Source: JBOGIG01 sp050742455 (GTDB lineage Bacteria > Actinomycetota > Acidimicrobiia > Acidimicrobiales > JBOGIG01). From it: a stretch of 64,000 bases of DNA. A program made the translations under genes and the position numbers. A model generated the notes under the pieces. The model had not been told where the DNA came from. It worked only from the letters and a program-made list of their open reading frames with translations, and ran no database searches. Location: the NCBI GenBank assembly GCA_050742455.1, contig JBOGIG010000111.1:1-64000 (forward strand), read 5' to 3'. Of the stretch, positions 41,266-49,185 are shown piece by piece. How positions within the stretch are numbered: the stretch's first letter is position 1; each line of letters opens with the position of its first letter.

Positions 41266-42214
41266 CGGCAGTGTGCAGGGCTTCGACTTCGGGACAGCCG
41301 GCCAGGAATCCGAGCGCCTCGGCCTCCAGGCTGCGAGCCCGGCGCACACCGATGCCCAATGACCGGGCCGTGGCCTCCAAAGACGCGGGCGGTGAACCGG
41401 TGAGCCCGAAACGCAGTTCCACAACCTGGCGCGGTAGGGGATTGAGCTTGTCCAGGGCCAGGCGCAGAGAACCAATGGCCATCTGATAGGTCAGCTCCTC
41501 TTCGAAGCCTTCCTCGCCATTGCTGATCAACTCGCCGAGGGTGGTGCCCCCATCTGCTCCCACCTGTTGGTCAAGGCTGGCTACAACCCGGGCCGCCTGG
41601 CGGGCGGTTTCCATCTGGGCCTCGGTGATTCCCGCCGCCTCGGCGATCTCGGCATCGGTGGCATCCCGTTCCAAATCGTCGGCCAGCTCCCGGGCGGCGA
41701 TGTCTATGTGCCGCGAACGTTCGGCCACATCCATGGGGAGGCGGATCGTCTGGCCATAGTTGTGTATGGCGCGCTGAAGGGCCTGACGCACCCACCAAGT
41801 GGCGTAGGTCGAGAAGCGGAACCCACGGCGCCAGTCGTACTTCTCCACGGCTCTCATCAGGCCGAACGAACCCTCCTGGATCAAGTCGGCTAGATCCACC
41901 CCGCGATCTTGATAGCGCTTGGCCCAGTGCACAACCAGACGCATATTGGCCGTGATCATGGCCTTGCGAGCCTGCTCATCACCTAATTCGACCCGCTTGG
42001 CCATCTCAAGCTGTTCGGTCGGCGAGAGTAGGGGATAGCTGTCCAGATCGGCCAGAAGTGCCCGGACGCTGTCCGCGCTGTAATTGGCGTCGTTGCCTGT
42101 AGCCCGCGTCCGGGCCGGAGCGGGGCGCGCCGCAGCCGGCCTGGGTCCACGCGGAGCATGAGCAGAGCTAGTGACGATGGCGGCGCTCGTAGCTGACATG
42201 GTCTTGACTGGCAT
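41261..42214 (-). CDS. RNA polymerase sigma factor, group 2 (RpoD/SigB-like)
   Basis: Regions 1.2 to 4 are present without the acidic region 1.1. Region 1.2 has DSYPLLSPTEQLEMAKRVELGD. Region 2 has ANMRLVVHWAKRYQDRGVDL, DLIQEGSFGLMRAVEKYDW and GFRFSTYATWWVRQAL. Region 3 has ERDATDAEIAEAAGI. Region 4 has LPRQVVELRFGLTG with a helix-turn-helix after it. The 317 residues and conserved region 2.4 suggest recognition of near-housekeeping promoters under stress or stationary phase, which is an inference. The ATG at 42214 has AGGAG a few bases upstream; ATG 42199 is an alternative. Confidence 0.92.
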   Translation of the reverse strand: MPVKTMSATSAAIVTSSAHAPRGPRPAAARPAPARTRATGNDANYSADSVRALLADLDSYPLLSPTEQLEMAKRVELGDEQARKAMITANMRLVVHWAKRYQDRGVDLADLIQEGSFGLMRAVEKYDWRRGFRFSTYATWWVRQALQRAIHNYGQTIRLPMDVAERSRHIDIAARELADDLERDATDAEIAEAAGITEAQMETARQAARVVASLDQQVGADGGTTLGELISNGEEGFEEELTYQMAIGSLRLALDKLNPLPRQVVELRFGLTGSPPASLEATARSLGIGVRRARSLEAEALGFLAGCPEVEALHTAA

Positions 42215-42310
42215 GTTCTCCTGTCGGGTGAGGGCTCTGACGAAAGGTCTTCTTGACCCTAGATAACGCCGCGGCGGCGTGAACCATTCCTTACCCAGAG
42301 GTGGCGCGTG

Positions 42311-44047
42311 TCACACGTGGGTGTCGGGGGGAGCGACCCGGGGGAGAAAGAATACCAAGCCGAACGCTACGAGGTATACGGCTATCTCGTAAAAGAGGGT
42401 CTCCTGGAACGATTTCGAAAAATTGAGTCCGATGGCCCTGGTGGCGGCCCCGGAAAATGCTGCCACGACGGGTTTGGGTGGTGAGGCTGGAGCCCCGGCG
42501 GCGGACTGGGCTACAGCGGGCGAGGCCCCGGGCGACAAGGTGGGACAGCCCTTGGGAACGAACTGAGGATCGCTCGACCTGGACCTTTCCACAAAGCATC
42601 GGTCGAACAGGGCCACGGACTGGTCCAGGGCGGAATGATTGGCCGCCAGTTGAGGTGATGCTGCGGCCACGGATTGCTCGAGGCGGGGATTCACCTGGCG
42701 AGCAGTGTGGGCGGCATTGATCGACAACAGTCCGAAGAAGACCACCCCGATGATGGCGATCCCGATCGAACCGCCCACCTGTTGGACGGTGGAAATGACC
42801 CCGGAGGCCGAGCCGGCCGCTTCGGACCGTATTCCGGCAAGGATGATGGTGGTTACCGGGGCGATGAACAAGCCGAGGCCCAATCCGGAGACGAAGAGGC
42901 TCGGAACCAACTGCCAGGTGGTCACTCCTCGCCCGGCATAGTGCACTGTGGCCATCAGCCCGATCATCCCGGCCACGATGACGGCACATCCGATGCTCAG
43001 CAGCGTATTGCCGAGTTTCTTAGCCAGATGATCCGAGGCCACCGACGCCAGGCCTGAACCAATGGCAAAGGGCAGCACGGTCAGACCGGTGTGCAACGCG
43101 CTGTAGCCCAGCCCGATCTGCACGAAGATGCTGAACGTGAAGAAGAAAGGGGCCAAGCCCATGAAGAACACCATGCTGAGCGCCGATCCCGATACGAAGG
43201 CCCGATCGGAGAACAGCGACATGTGGATCAGGGGTGACCGGTTGGACCGTGATCTCCTTACCTCGTAGACGGCAAAGGCGGCAAGGAGGATCAGGCTGGC
43301 TCCCAGCATGGCCCAGATCCAAACCGGCCAGCCTGCCCCCCGGCCCTCGGTGAGGGGATAGACCAGCAGGCCCAGTCCCAGGGCAACCGCAATGGCGCCC
43401 TTCAGGTCCAGTCGCTTGGGATTCGGGGCGGTGGATTCGCCCAGGTGCCTCCACGCCGCCAGAAGGGCGGTGACTCCGATGGGCAGGTTCACATAGAAGA
43501 TGGAACGCCAGCTGAGGTGGAGGGGGTTCCAGCTGATCAGGATCCCACCGAGGAGGGGCCCCAGGATGGTTGCCAGTCCCACAGTGGCCCCGTAAATGGC
43601 AAACGCTTTGCCTCTTTCTTTGGGCTCGAAGGTGACCTGGATGACTGAGAGGACCTGGGGAAACATGATGCCGCTCATGGCCCCCTGAAGGACACGGGCA
43701 ATGATCAGCACGTTGGCGTTCGGGGCCGAGGCGCACAGGGCCGAAGCCACGGTGAAGCCGGCCATCCCGATCATGAACAGCCTTCGCCGTCCGAACAGAT
43801 CCCCGAGCCGGGCCGCAGTGATCAAGGTGAGGGCAAAGGCAAGTATGTAGCCGACCAGCACCAGTTGGATGGCGGCGAAACTGGCACGCAGGTTGGACTG
43901 GATCGACGGTATGGCGGTGTTGACGATGCTTACGTCGACCAGTTGCATGAATGCGGCGGCCAACACGATGACCAGCACCACATAGCGGTTGGAGTGGCCC
44001 CGGCGATGGGCAGCGATGGGCTCAGCGACAACCTGTGTCTGACTCAT
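42311..44047 (-). CDS. Major facilitator drug exporter, DHA2 (14-helix) type
   Basis: Proton-driven efflux pump family (EmrB/QacA). About 14 membrane helices are visible. Motif A is GDLFGRRRLFMIG after helix 2, helix 1 has QLVDVSIVNTAIPSIQ, and motif C-like GATVGLATILGPLLGG is in helix 5. A 75-residue soluble loop rich in Ala/Ser/Pro lies before the last helix. The ATG at 44047 begins MSQTQVVAEP and is preferred; the open frame runs to 44326 but would overlap the gene behind it. The substrate is unknown, and no TetR regulator is adjacent. Confidence 0.88.
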   Translation of the reverse strand: MSQTQVVAEPIAAHRRGHSNRYVVLVIVLAAAFMQLVDVSIVNTAIPSIQSNLRASFAAIQLVLVGYILAFALTLITAARLGDLFGRRRLFMIGMAGFTVASALCASAPNANVLIIARVLQGAMSGIMFPQVLSVIQVTFEPKERGKAFAIYGATVGLATILGPLLGGILISWNPLHLSWRSIFYVNLPIGVTALLAAWRHLGESTAPNPKRLDLKGAIAVALGLGLLVYPLTEGRGAGWPVWIWAMLGASLILLAAFAVYEVRRSRSNRSPLIHMSLFSDRAFVSGSALSMVFFMGLAPFFFTFSIFVQIGLGYSALHTGLTVLPFAIGSGLASVASDHLAKKLGNTLLSIGCAVIVAGMIGLMATVHYAGRGVTTWQLVPSLFVSGLGLGLFIAPVTTIILAGIRSEAAGSASGVISTVQQVGGSIGIAIIGVVFFGLLSINAAHTARQVNPRLEQSVAAASPQLAANHSALDQSVALFDRCFVERSRSSDPQFVPKGCPTLSPGASPAVAQSAAGAPASPPKPVVAAFSGAATRAIGLNFSKSFQETLFYEIAVYLVAFGLVFFLPRVAPPDTHV

Positions 44048-44158
44048 ACCGGCCGATCTTTTCAGTTGGGAGTGACACCCAAGCAGCCACCGCCGGCTGG
44101 TTGTGCCGGCGCAGCTTACTGCACCGTGGTATGAGACGAAGGGACCAGTTCTCCCTCT

Positions 44159-44210
44159 CTTGGTCCAGTCCGATCCGGCAATCTCTTGGGCCAGTCCGAT
44201 CCGGCAATCA
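44159..44210. repeat. 26-bp tandem duplication at the stop of the acetyltransferase fusion gene
   Basis: Copies 44159-44184 and 44185-44210 differ at two bases. The stop codon of the minus-strand gene (44208-44210) lies at the edge of the second copy. Confidence 0.9.
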
Positions 44211-46871
44211 GGCCAGTCGACGCAGGTCCAACTCCGGGCGGGGCTGAATAGGGCGGAGCGTGATCCGAGCGGCGATGACGAAGGACCCCTGCGGGGTGGC
44301 CCACACCGGGTCCAGGCACAGGTCAAGCAGTTCGGGAATGTCCTCGACCATCCGGTTGACCCGCAGGAGGAGGTCCTGAAGGGAAGCGACCGACACCGGC
44401 GGCGCCCCGGACTTGCCGATGAGCAGTTCCGCTCCTCGTATCGATTCGATGAGACGTGAGGCGTCGGTGTCGGTCATGGGCAGGACCTGGAAGCGGGGAT
44501 CGGCCAGTACCTCGTGGGCTGGTCCCCCAAGTCCGATGCCGATGACGGGCCCGAAAGAGGGATCGTGGGTCATGGTGACCACCAGCCCTACTCTCCTGGA
44601 ACGGGGCGAAGACCTCTTATTGGTGCTCTCGACCCCGATCCCGTAATAGCCGATCAGTTGGGCCGCCGACTCGGAATCCAGGGTAAGTCCCTGTGCCTCG
44701 GGTCCCTGTGCTTCGGGCCCCCGTCTCTGGGGTCCCTGTGCCTCGGGTCCCGTGACGATCGGGCGGTGGGGGGCACCAAGTCGGCCTTCGAGCAGGGCGG
44801 TCGACACCAGGAGGCGGGCGGCGGAGGCGTCTATGGCCGGGGGCTGGACGTCATGGCCTACTGGCTGGTCGAGCCATTCCGCGTATTTTGCCATACGGGC
44901 CAGGGCCAGCGCCGCCGCCTCGGGAAAGGCGTAGGAGGGGACGGGTCGGGCGCCCTGGTTCAAACCGGGAGGGATCCCCCTCAAGGCCAGAAAATTGGCA
45001 AGGACGGGCTTGGGGTGGTCTACCCCCTCCTGAGTGGCCGCCCGTGATATGGCGGCGCCAATGGCGGCCGCTTCGTCGCCAGGGCCCGGGCGACCCGACC
45101 TGTCCGAGGTCACCAGAGCGGGGATGAACAGAGCAATGACCGCATCCACGCCGGGATCAGCCAGAACACAGCGAAGGGCCACCTCGTAGTCGTCGGCCCC
45201 GGCGTTGACTGACAGCTCGACGGGATTGTTGGTCGTGGCCCGGCCTGCCAGCTGGGCTTCCAGAGTGGAGCGGGTTAGGCCCCCCAGGGTGGGCACGTCC
45301 AGTCCGAACCCGAGGCAGGCGTCGATGGCCAACTTGGTGGGTCCACCGGAATTGCCCAGGACTACTACCCGTCGCCCACCGGGCAGAGGTTGATGGGCCA
45401 GGGCCTGAGCCTGGTCGAAGAGTTGCTCGAGCGTATCGACGCGCAGGACCCCGGTCTGGCGGAACAGGGCATCGACGGCCATCTCGGAGATGCCTGGTCG
45501 GTTCCGGTCCCGACCACTCTTGACCACCACAATGGGTTTGTGTCGGGAAACCTGGCGGGCTACCCGGGAGAAGGTACGGGGATTGCCGAAGGACTCCAGA
45601 TACAACAGAATCACGTCGGTATCGGGGTCGTCCTGCCAGAAGTGCAGCAGATCGTTGCTGGACACGTCGGCCTTGTTACCCGCCGACATGAACGTCGATA
45701 TGCCCAGGCCCCGGACCCGGGCCTCCTCCAGAATGGCTATGCCCAAGGCCCCGGACTGGGCGAGGAGACCCACCCGACCGGCCATCGGGGCCCGGGGCGC
45801 CAAAGTGGTGTTCATGCTCACGCCTGGATTGGTATTGGCCACTCCCATGCAATTGGGCCCCACTACCCTCATTCCGTTGCGCCGGGCCAGCAAGACGATG
45901 CCGCGCTCGGCAGCGGCCCCCTCGGGCCCGGTCTCGGAGAAGCCGGCCGACACGATGACCAGGCCCCCGACGTGCTTGGCCGCGCACTGTTCGACCACCT
46001 CGGCCACCTGGATCGCCGGGACGGCTATGACGGCCATATCGACATCGTCGGGTACATCGATGACGCTGCGGTGGGCTCTCACGCCGGCCACAGAGTACGC
46101 CTCGGGGTGAACGGGATACACCGGGCCGGAGAACCCGCCGGCCAGGATGTTGCGCAAGATGGTATGGCCGAAGGAGCCGTACCGGCGTCCGGCCCCGATG
46201 ACGGCGATCGAACGGGGGGCCAGCAGGCGCGCCACCGAGCGAGCAGTGGACTGCCGTTCGCGGTCATGCATGGCGGCCACCGATGCCACTGTGGGCTCGA
46301 TGTCGAAGCTGACCCGCACGACGCCGTCGGCAAAGGAGCGCTCGGCTGTGAAGCCGGCATCCCGAAATACCCCCAGCATGCGCCGGTTGTTGGGCAGGGT
46401 GTCGGCCACAAATCGCCGGATACCACCGTGTTTGGCCGCCCCGACCAGGTGCTCGAGCATGATGGTGCCAAGGCCCCGACCCTGGTGGGCATCATCGACC
46501 AGGAAGGCCACCTCGGCTTCGTCGCCGCCGGGGACCCGGTCATAGCGAGCCACGGCGACGATGGACGGTCCCAGGAGGGCGACCAGGGCCATGCGGTCCT
46601 TGTAGTCGACCTCGGTGAACCGCCGCAGCAGGGCAGGCGACAGCCGGGGCAGCGGTGAGAAGAATCGCAGGTAGACGGTTTCGGCCGAGAGGCGCTGGTG
46701 CAGGGCGTCGATCAGGGGTGCGTCGTCAGGGGTGACCGGCCTGACGTGGACGGTGCCGCCGTCGGTGAGGACGACGTCGGCCTCCCACCGGGCCGGGTAG
46801 ACATCGGCCGGCTCGGGGTCGGGGGCCATCCCGCCACGGGCCCAGGCCATAGAGCCCGGGTCGGGTGGCAT
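44208..46871 (-). CDS. GNAT acetyltransferase fused to an acyl-CoA synthetase-like module with a reduced ATP-grasp part
   Basis: The N-terminal GNAT domain (about residues 35-200; VRPVTPDDAPL, VDDAHQGRGLGTIMLEHLV) is fused to an NDP-forming acyl-CoA synthetase-like part: SIAVIGAGRRYGSFGH (CoA-binding Rossmann), GPNCMGVANT and QSGALGIAIL. Such fusions are PatZ/Pat-type protein lysine acetyltransferases. The C-terminal ATP-grasp part is badly shortened: GYYGIGVES near 744 jumps to VGLVVTMTHDPSFGPVIGIG, leaving out about 80-100 residues with the ATP-contact lysine. No second frame holds the missing part. (GPEAQ)n repeats stand just before the gap. The ATG overlaps the stop of the Rrf2 gene. Confidence 0.87.
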   Translation of the reverse strand: MPPDPGSMAWARGGMAPDPEPADVYPARWEADVVLTDGGTVHVRPVTPDDAPLIDALHQRLSAETVYLRFFSPLPRLSPALLRRFTEVDYKDRMALVALLGPSIVAVARYDRVPGGDEAEVAFLVDDAHQGRGLGTIMLEHLVGAAKHGGIRRFVADTLPNNRRMLGVFRDAGFTAERSFADGVVRVSFDIEPTVASVAAMHDRERQSTARSVARLLAPRSIAVIGAGRRYGSFGHTILRNILAGGFSGPVYPVHPEAYSVAGVRAHRSVIDVPDDVDMAVIAVPAIQVAEVVEQCAAKHVGGLVIVSAGFSETGPEGAAAERGIVLLARRNGMRVVGPNCMGVANTNPGVSMNTTLAPRAPMAGRVGLLAQSGALGIAILEEARVRGLGISTFMSAGNKADVSSNDLLHFWQDDPDTDVILLYLESFGNPRTFSRVARQVSRHKPIVVVKSGRDRNRPGISEMAVDALFRQTGVLRVDTLEQLFDQAQALAHQPLPGGRRVVVLGNSGGPTKLAIDACLGFGLDVPTLGGLTRSTLEAQLAGRATTNNPVELSVNAGADDYEVALRCVLADPGVDAVIALFIPALVTSDRSGRPGPGDEAAAIGAAISRAATQEGVDHPKPVLANFLALRGIPPGLNQGARPVPSYAFPEAAALALARMAKYAEWLDQPVGHDVQPPAIDASAARLLVSTALLEGRLGAPHRPIVTGPEAQGPQRRGPEAQGPEAQGLTLDSESAAQLIGYYGIGVESTNKRSSPRSRRVGLVVTMTHDPSFGPVIGIGLGGPAHEVLADPRFQVLPMTDTDASRLIESIRGAELLIGKSGAPPVSVASLQDLLLRVNRMVEDIPELLDLCLDPVWATPQGSFVIAARITLRPIQPRPELDLRRLA
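44686..44745. repeat. 15-bp tandem repeat, four units, in frame
   Basis: Units begin at 44686, 44701, 44716 and 44731; the third has diverged. They encode GPEAQ-type segments just upstream of the shortened ATP-grasp region. Confidence 0.88.
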
Positions 46872-47317
46872 CAGGACAGCGGAGCCAGGCGCAGATCGCT
46901 TCCCCGGGCGCGACTGGCGATGTCGGCCAGGGTGAAGGACTCCAGGTGGGACCTCATGTGCTCACCGACTTCGGACCAAACCGTCAACAGGACGCACTGC
47001 CCCTCGTGATCGCAAGCCCCGTTCTCGTGCGGCTCCCCAAAGTCCCCGGCCACGATTGGGCCATCGGCAGCGCTAACAATCTGGCTCAGGGTGATCTGTT
47101 CGGGGGGCCGCGCCAGCACATAGCCGCCGCCCACGCCTCTTTTGGAGCGGACCAGGCCGGCGCCCTTTAGAGCGAGCAGGATCTGTTCAAGGTAGGGCTG
47201 GGGCAGTCCGGTGCGCTCGGCGATGTCCCGGACCGAGGTAGGTCCGGTACCACCCTCGTGCAGAGCGAGGGACAACAGGGCCCGGCTGGCGTAATCGCCC
47301 CGGGTGGATACCTTCAC
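46871..47317 (-). CDS. Rrf2 family transcriptional regulator
   Basis: A winged-helix regulator of 148 residues beginning VKVSTRGDYASRALLSLALH. DIAERTGLPQPYLEQILLALKGAGLVRSKRGVGGGY is the DNA-binding part. IscR, NsrR and RsrR of this family bind iron-sulfur clusters; here only two cysteines stand in the usual loop (Cys102 and Cys108, GACDHEGQC), with a nearby His and Glu, so a cluster is possible but not certain. GTG start at 47317 after TACCAT at 6 nt. It is translationally coupled (TGATG) to the acetyltransferase fusion, which may be its target. Confidence 0.88.
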   Translation of the reverse strand: MKVSTRGDYASRALLSLALHEGGTGPTSVRDIAERTGLPQPYLEQILLALKGAGLVRSKRGVGGGYVLARPPEQITLSQIVSAADGPIVAGDFGEPHENGACDHEGQCVLLTVWSEVGEHMRSHLESFTLADIASRARGSDLRLAPLS

Positions 47318-47323
47318 AGCTAC

Positions 47324-47329
47324 ATGGTA
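47324..47329 (-). promoter_or_regulatory. Candidate -10 element (TACCAT), leaderless Rrf2 gene start
   Basis: TACCAT (minus strand) ends 6 nt before the GTG at 47317. The interval GTAGCT has no binding-site character. Confidence 0.5.
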
Positions 47330-47430
47330 GGCCCGGCCGAAGGCCGGGCAGCCCAATGTGATGGTAGGCCCAACCGGGCCCGGGCAGCCCAACCCGGCCC
47401 GGCGGCAGTGCCCAGAGGTCTCTGCCTGAC

Positions 47431-47436
47431 TAGCTT
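47431..47436 (+). promoter_or_regulatory. Candidate -10 element (TAGCTT), leaderless start
   Basis: TAGCTT ends 8 nt before the GTG at 47445. No ribosome-binding site is seen. Confidence 0.45.
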
Positions 47437-47444
47437 GGTTATCC

Positions 47445-48590
47445 GTGCCGCTTCCTCCCACGCCGGTCGGCCCAAACTACGGCGGAGCTTGCCTGTCACA
47501 AGTCGTGCCCGGGCTGTTCGACGCCATGGCCAACAGGGGACCGGAGTGGGTGCCGGCCCCAGTGCACGGAGCTGGGGCAGTGGTCTTGCTGGTCCTTGAC
47601 GGGCTGGGATGGCTGCAGCTCCAGGACCATGTGGCCGATCTGCCCCATCTTGCCCACATGGAGGGAGGGCCGATCACCTCTGTGGCCCCGACCACCACGG
47701 CCACGGCCCTTACATCATTGGCCACGGCAAGCGTTCCCGCCCGTCACGGACTGGTCGGATACCGGTTGGCCCTACCAGACAAGACGGTTATGAACACCCT
47801 GCGTTGGCAGGAGGGCGACGGGGAAAAGGCCGATTTGCGCCAACGGGTGCCGCCGTCGCAATTCCAGCAACAGGCACCGTTTCCGGGTGCCAGAGAGGCA
47901 GGCGTGCCCGAAGGGGCCGTACCCGTGGTGTCTCGTCAGGCTTTGGCGGGGACCGGATTCTCCGACGCCCACTTGCGAGGAAGCCGGTTCTGCGGATGGC
48001 GGGTGACCTCGTCCCTGGTCGTGGAGGTGGCTCGTCTGGTCGAGGAGGGTGAGCCGTTCGTCTATGCCTATTACGACGGTATCGACAACGTCGCCCACCA
48101 GTGGGGGCTGTCGCGCCACTATGGCGCCGAACTGGCCGCCGTTGACCGGCTGGTCACCGATGTGCTGGCCGCCGTCCCGGCTGGCACCGTGGTGGTGATT
48201 ACGTCGGACCACGGCCAGGTCGAGGTGGGACCGAACGAGGTCGCTATTCCGGCGTCGGTGATGGAACAGGTGGACTTTCTGTCGGGCGAGTCCCGATTTC
48301 GCTGGCTGCACGCCCTCGCTGGGCAAGTTGACGACCTCAGGGATCGGGCCGAAGCGGAGGTTGGCCACCTGGCCTGGGTCTACACCAAGGCCGAACTTGT
48401 CGAGCACGGCCTCCTGGGGGGATCCCTGACCCCCGACATAGCGTCCCGTCTCGGTGACGTAGCTCTTCTGGCTCACGCCCCCGTCGGCTTCGCCGATCCC
48501 CGTGACGGTGGCGACACCCCACTTATCAGCCGCCACGGATCCCTCACCGAGGAGGAGGTTTGGGTCCCCTTGTTGGCTGAGCGAGCCTGA
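47445..48590 (+). CDS. Alkaline phosphatase superfamily protein, nucleotide pyrophosphatase/phosphodiesterase-like
   Basis: The 381 residues contain VVLLVLDGLGW (first metal Asp), APTTTATALTSLATASVPARHGLVGY (catalytic Thr region), YAYYDGIDNVAHQWGL and VVITSDHGQVEVGP (metal Asp/His). These are the marks of the phosphodiesterase/phosphopentomutase-like metalloenzymes. No signal peptide or membrane segment is evident, so it is probably cytosolic. The substrate is unknown. The GTG at 47445 follows TAGCTT by 8 nt. Confidence 0.85.
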   Translation: MPLPPTPVGPNYGGACLSQVVPGLFDAMANRGPEWVPAPVHGAGAVVLLVLDGLGWLQLQDHVADLPHLAHMEGGPITSVAPTTTATALTSLATASVPARHGLVGYRLALPDKTVMNTLRWQEGDGEKADLRQRVPPSQFQQQAPFPGAREAGVPEGAVPVVSRQALAGTGFSDAHLRGSRFCGWRVTSSLVVEVARLVEEGEPFVYAYYDGIDNVAHQWGLSRHYGAELAAVDRLVTDVLAAVPAGTVVVITSDHGQVEVGPNEVAIPASVMEQVDFLSGESRFRWLHALAGQVDDLRDRAEAEVGHLAWVYTKAELVEHGLLGGSLTPDIASRLGDVALLAHAPVGFADPRDGGDTPLISRHGSLTEEEVWVPLLAERA

Positions 48591-48607
48591 TTGGGCAAAT
48601 ATCAACT

Positions 48608-49156
48608 ATGGCCAATTCACCACCATCTGAGGACCACTCCGAAGTCATAGTCATACCTGACCACGCAGGGGAGGAAGAGCGGGCCGTGAAAGCTGGCACC
48701 AGGCCCCGACGTTCTGGCCCCGACGGGGGATCTGGTTCCGACGAGGAAGGATCCGAGTCCGTCGAGCAGCCGGCCAAGGTCATGCGCATCGGAAGCATGA
48801 CCAAGCAGCTCCTGGAAGAGGTCCGTCATGCCCCCTTGGACGAGGCCAGCCGAGCGCGCCTGAAGGAGATCTACGAGACCTCGGTCCGGGAGCTGGCCAG
48901 TGGACTTTCCCCCGATCTGGCGGCAGAGTTGGACCGGGTGGCCATCCCCTTCGACAGCGCCACTCCGAGCGAAGCCGAGCTCAGAGTGGCCCAGGCCCAG
49001 TTGGTGGGGTGGCTGGAGGGCCTCTTCCACGGCATACAAGCCACCCTGTTCGCCCAGCAGATGGCAGCCCGGGCCCAGCTTGCCGAAATGCATCAACGCG
49101 AGCTTCCCCCTGGGCCGCCCGACGAGAATGGCCCAGGCCTGGGAACGTATCTTTAG
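48608..49156 (+). CDS. bpa: Bacterial proteasome activator Bpa/PafE
   Basis: ATP-independent ring-forming activator of the 20S proteasome. After a 55-residue variable, acidic N-terminus comes the conserved body: MTKQLLEEVRHAPLDEASRARLKEI, SVRELASGLSPDLAAELDR, and ELRVAQAQLVGWLEGLFHGIQ, then FAQQMAARAQLAEM. The C-terminus is GTYL, close to the GQYL motif of M. tuberculosis Rv3780 that docks into the proteasome alpha ring; Thr replaces Gln. The organism therefore should encode a 20S proteasome, which is outside the window. It lies 29 bp before dnaE. Confidence 0.93.
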   Translation: MANSPPSEDHSEVIVIPDHAGEEERAVKAGTRPRRSGPDGGSGSDEEGSESVEQPAKVMRIGSMTKQLLEEVRHAPLDEASRARLKEIYETSVRELASGLSPDLAAELDRVAIPFDSATPSEAELRVAQAQLVGWLEGLFHGIQATLFAQQMAARAQLAEMHQRELPPGPPDENGPGLGTYL

Positions 49157-49185
49157 AGCCCTCCGGGGGATGCTCTTGGGCAGTG

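Noticed and set aside
44208..46871. Frameshift as the cause of the missing ATP-grasp part
   Set aside because: The single frame continues through the junction and no other frame near 44600 contains the missing motifs, so a deletion or divergence fits better.
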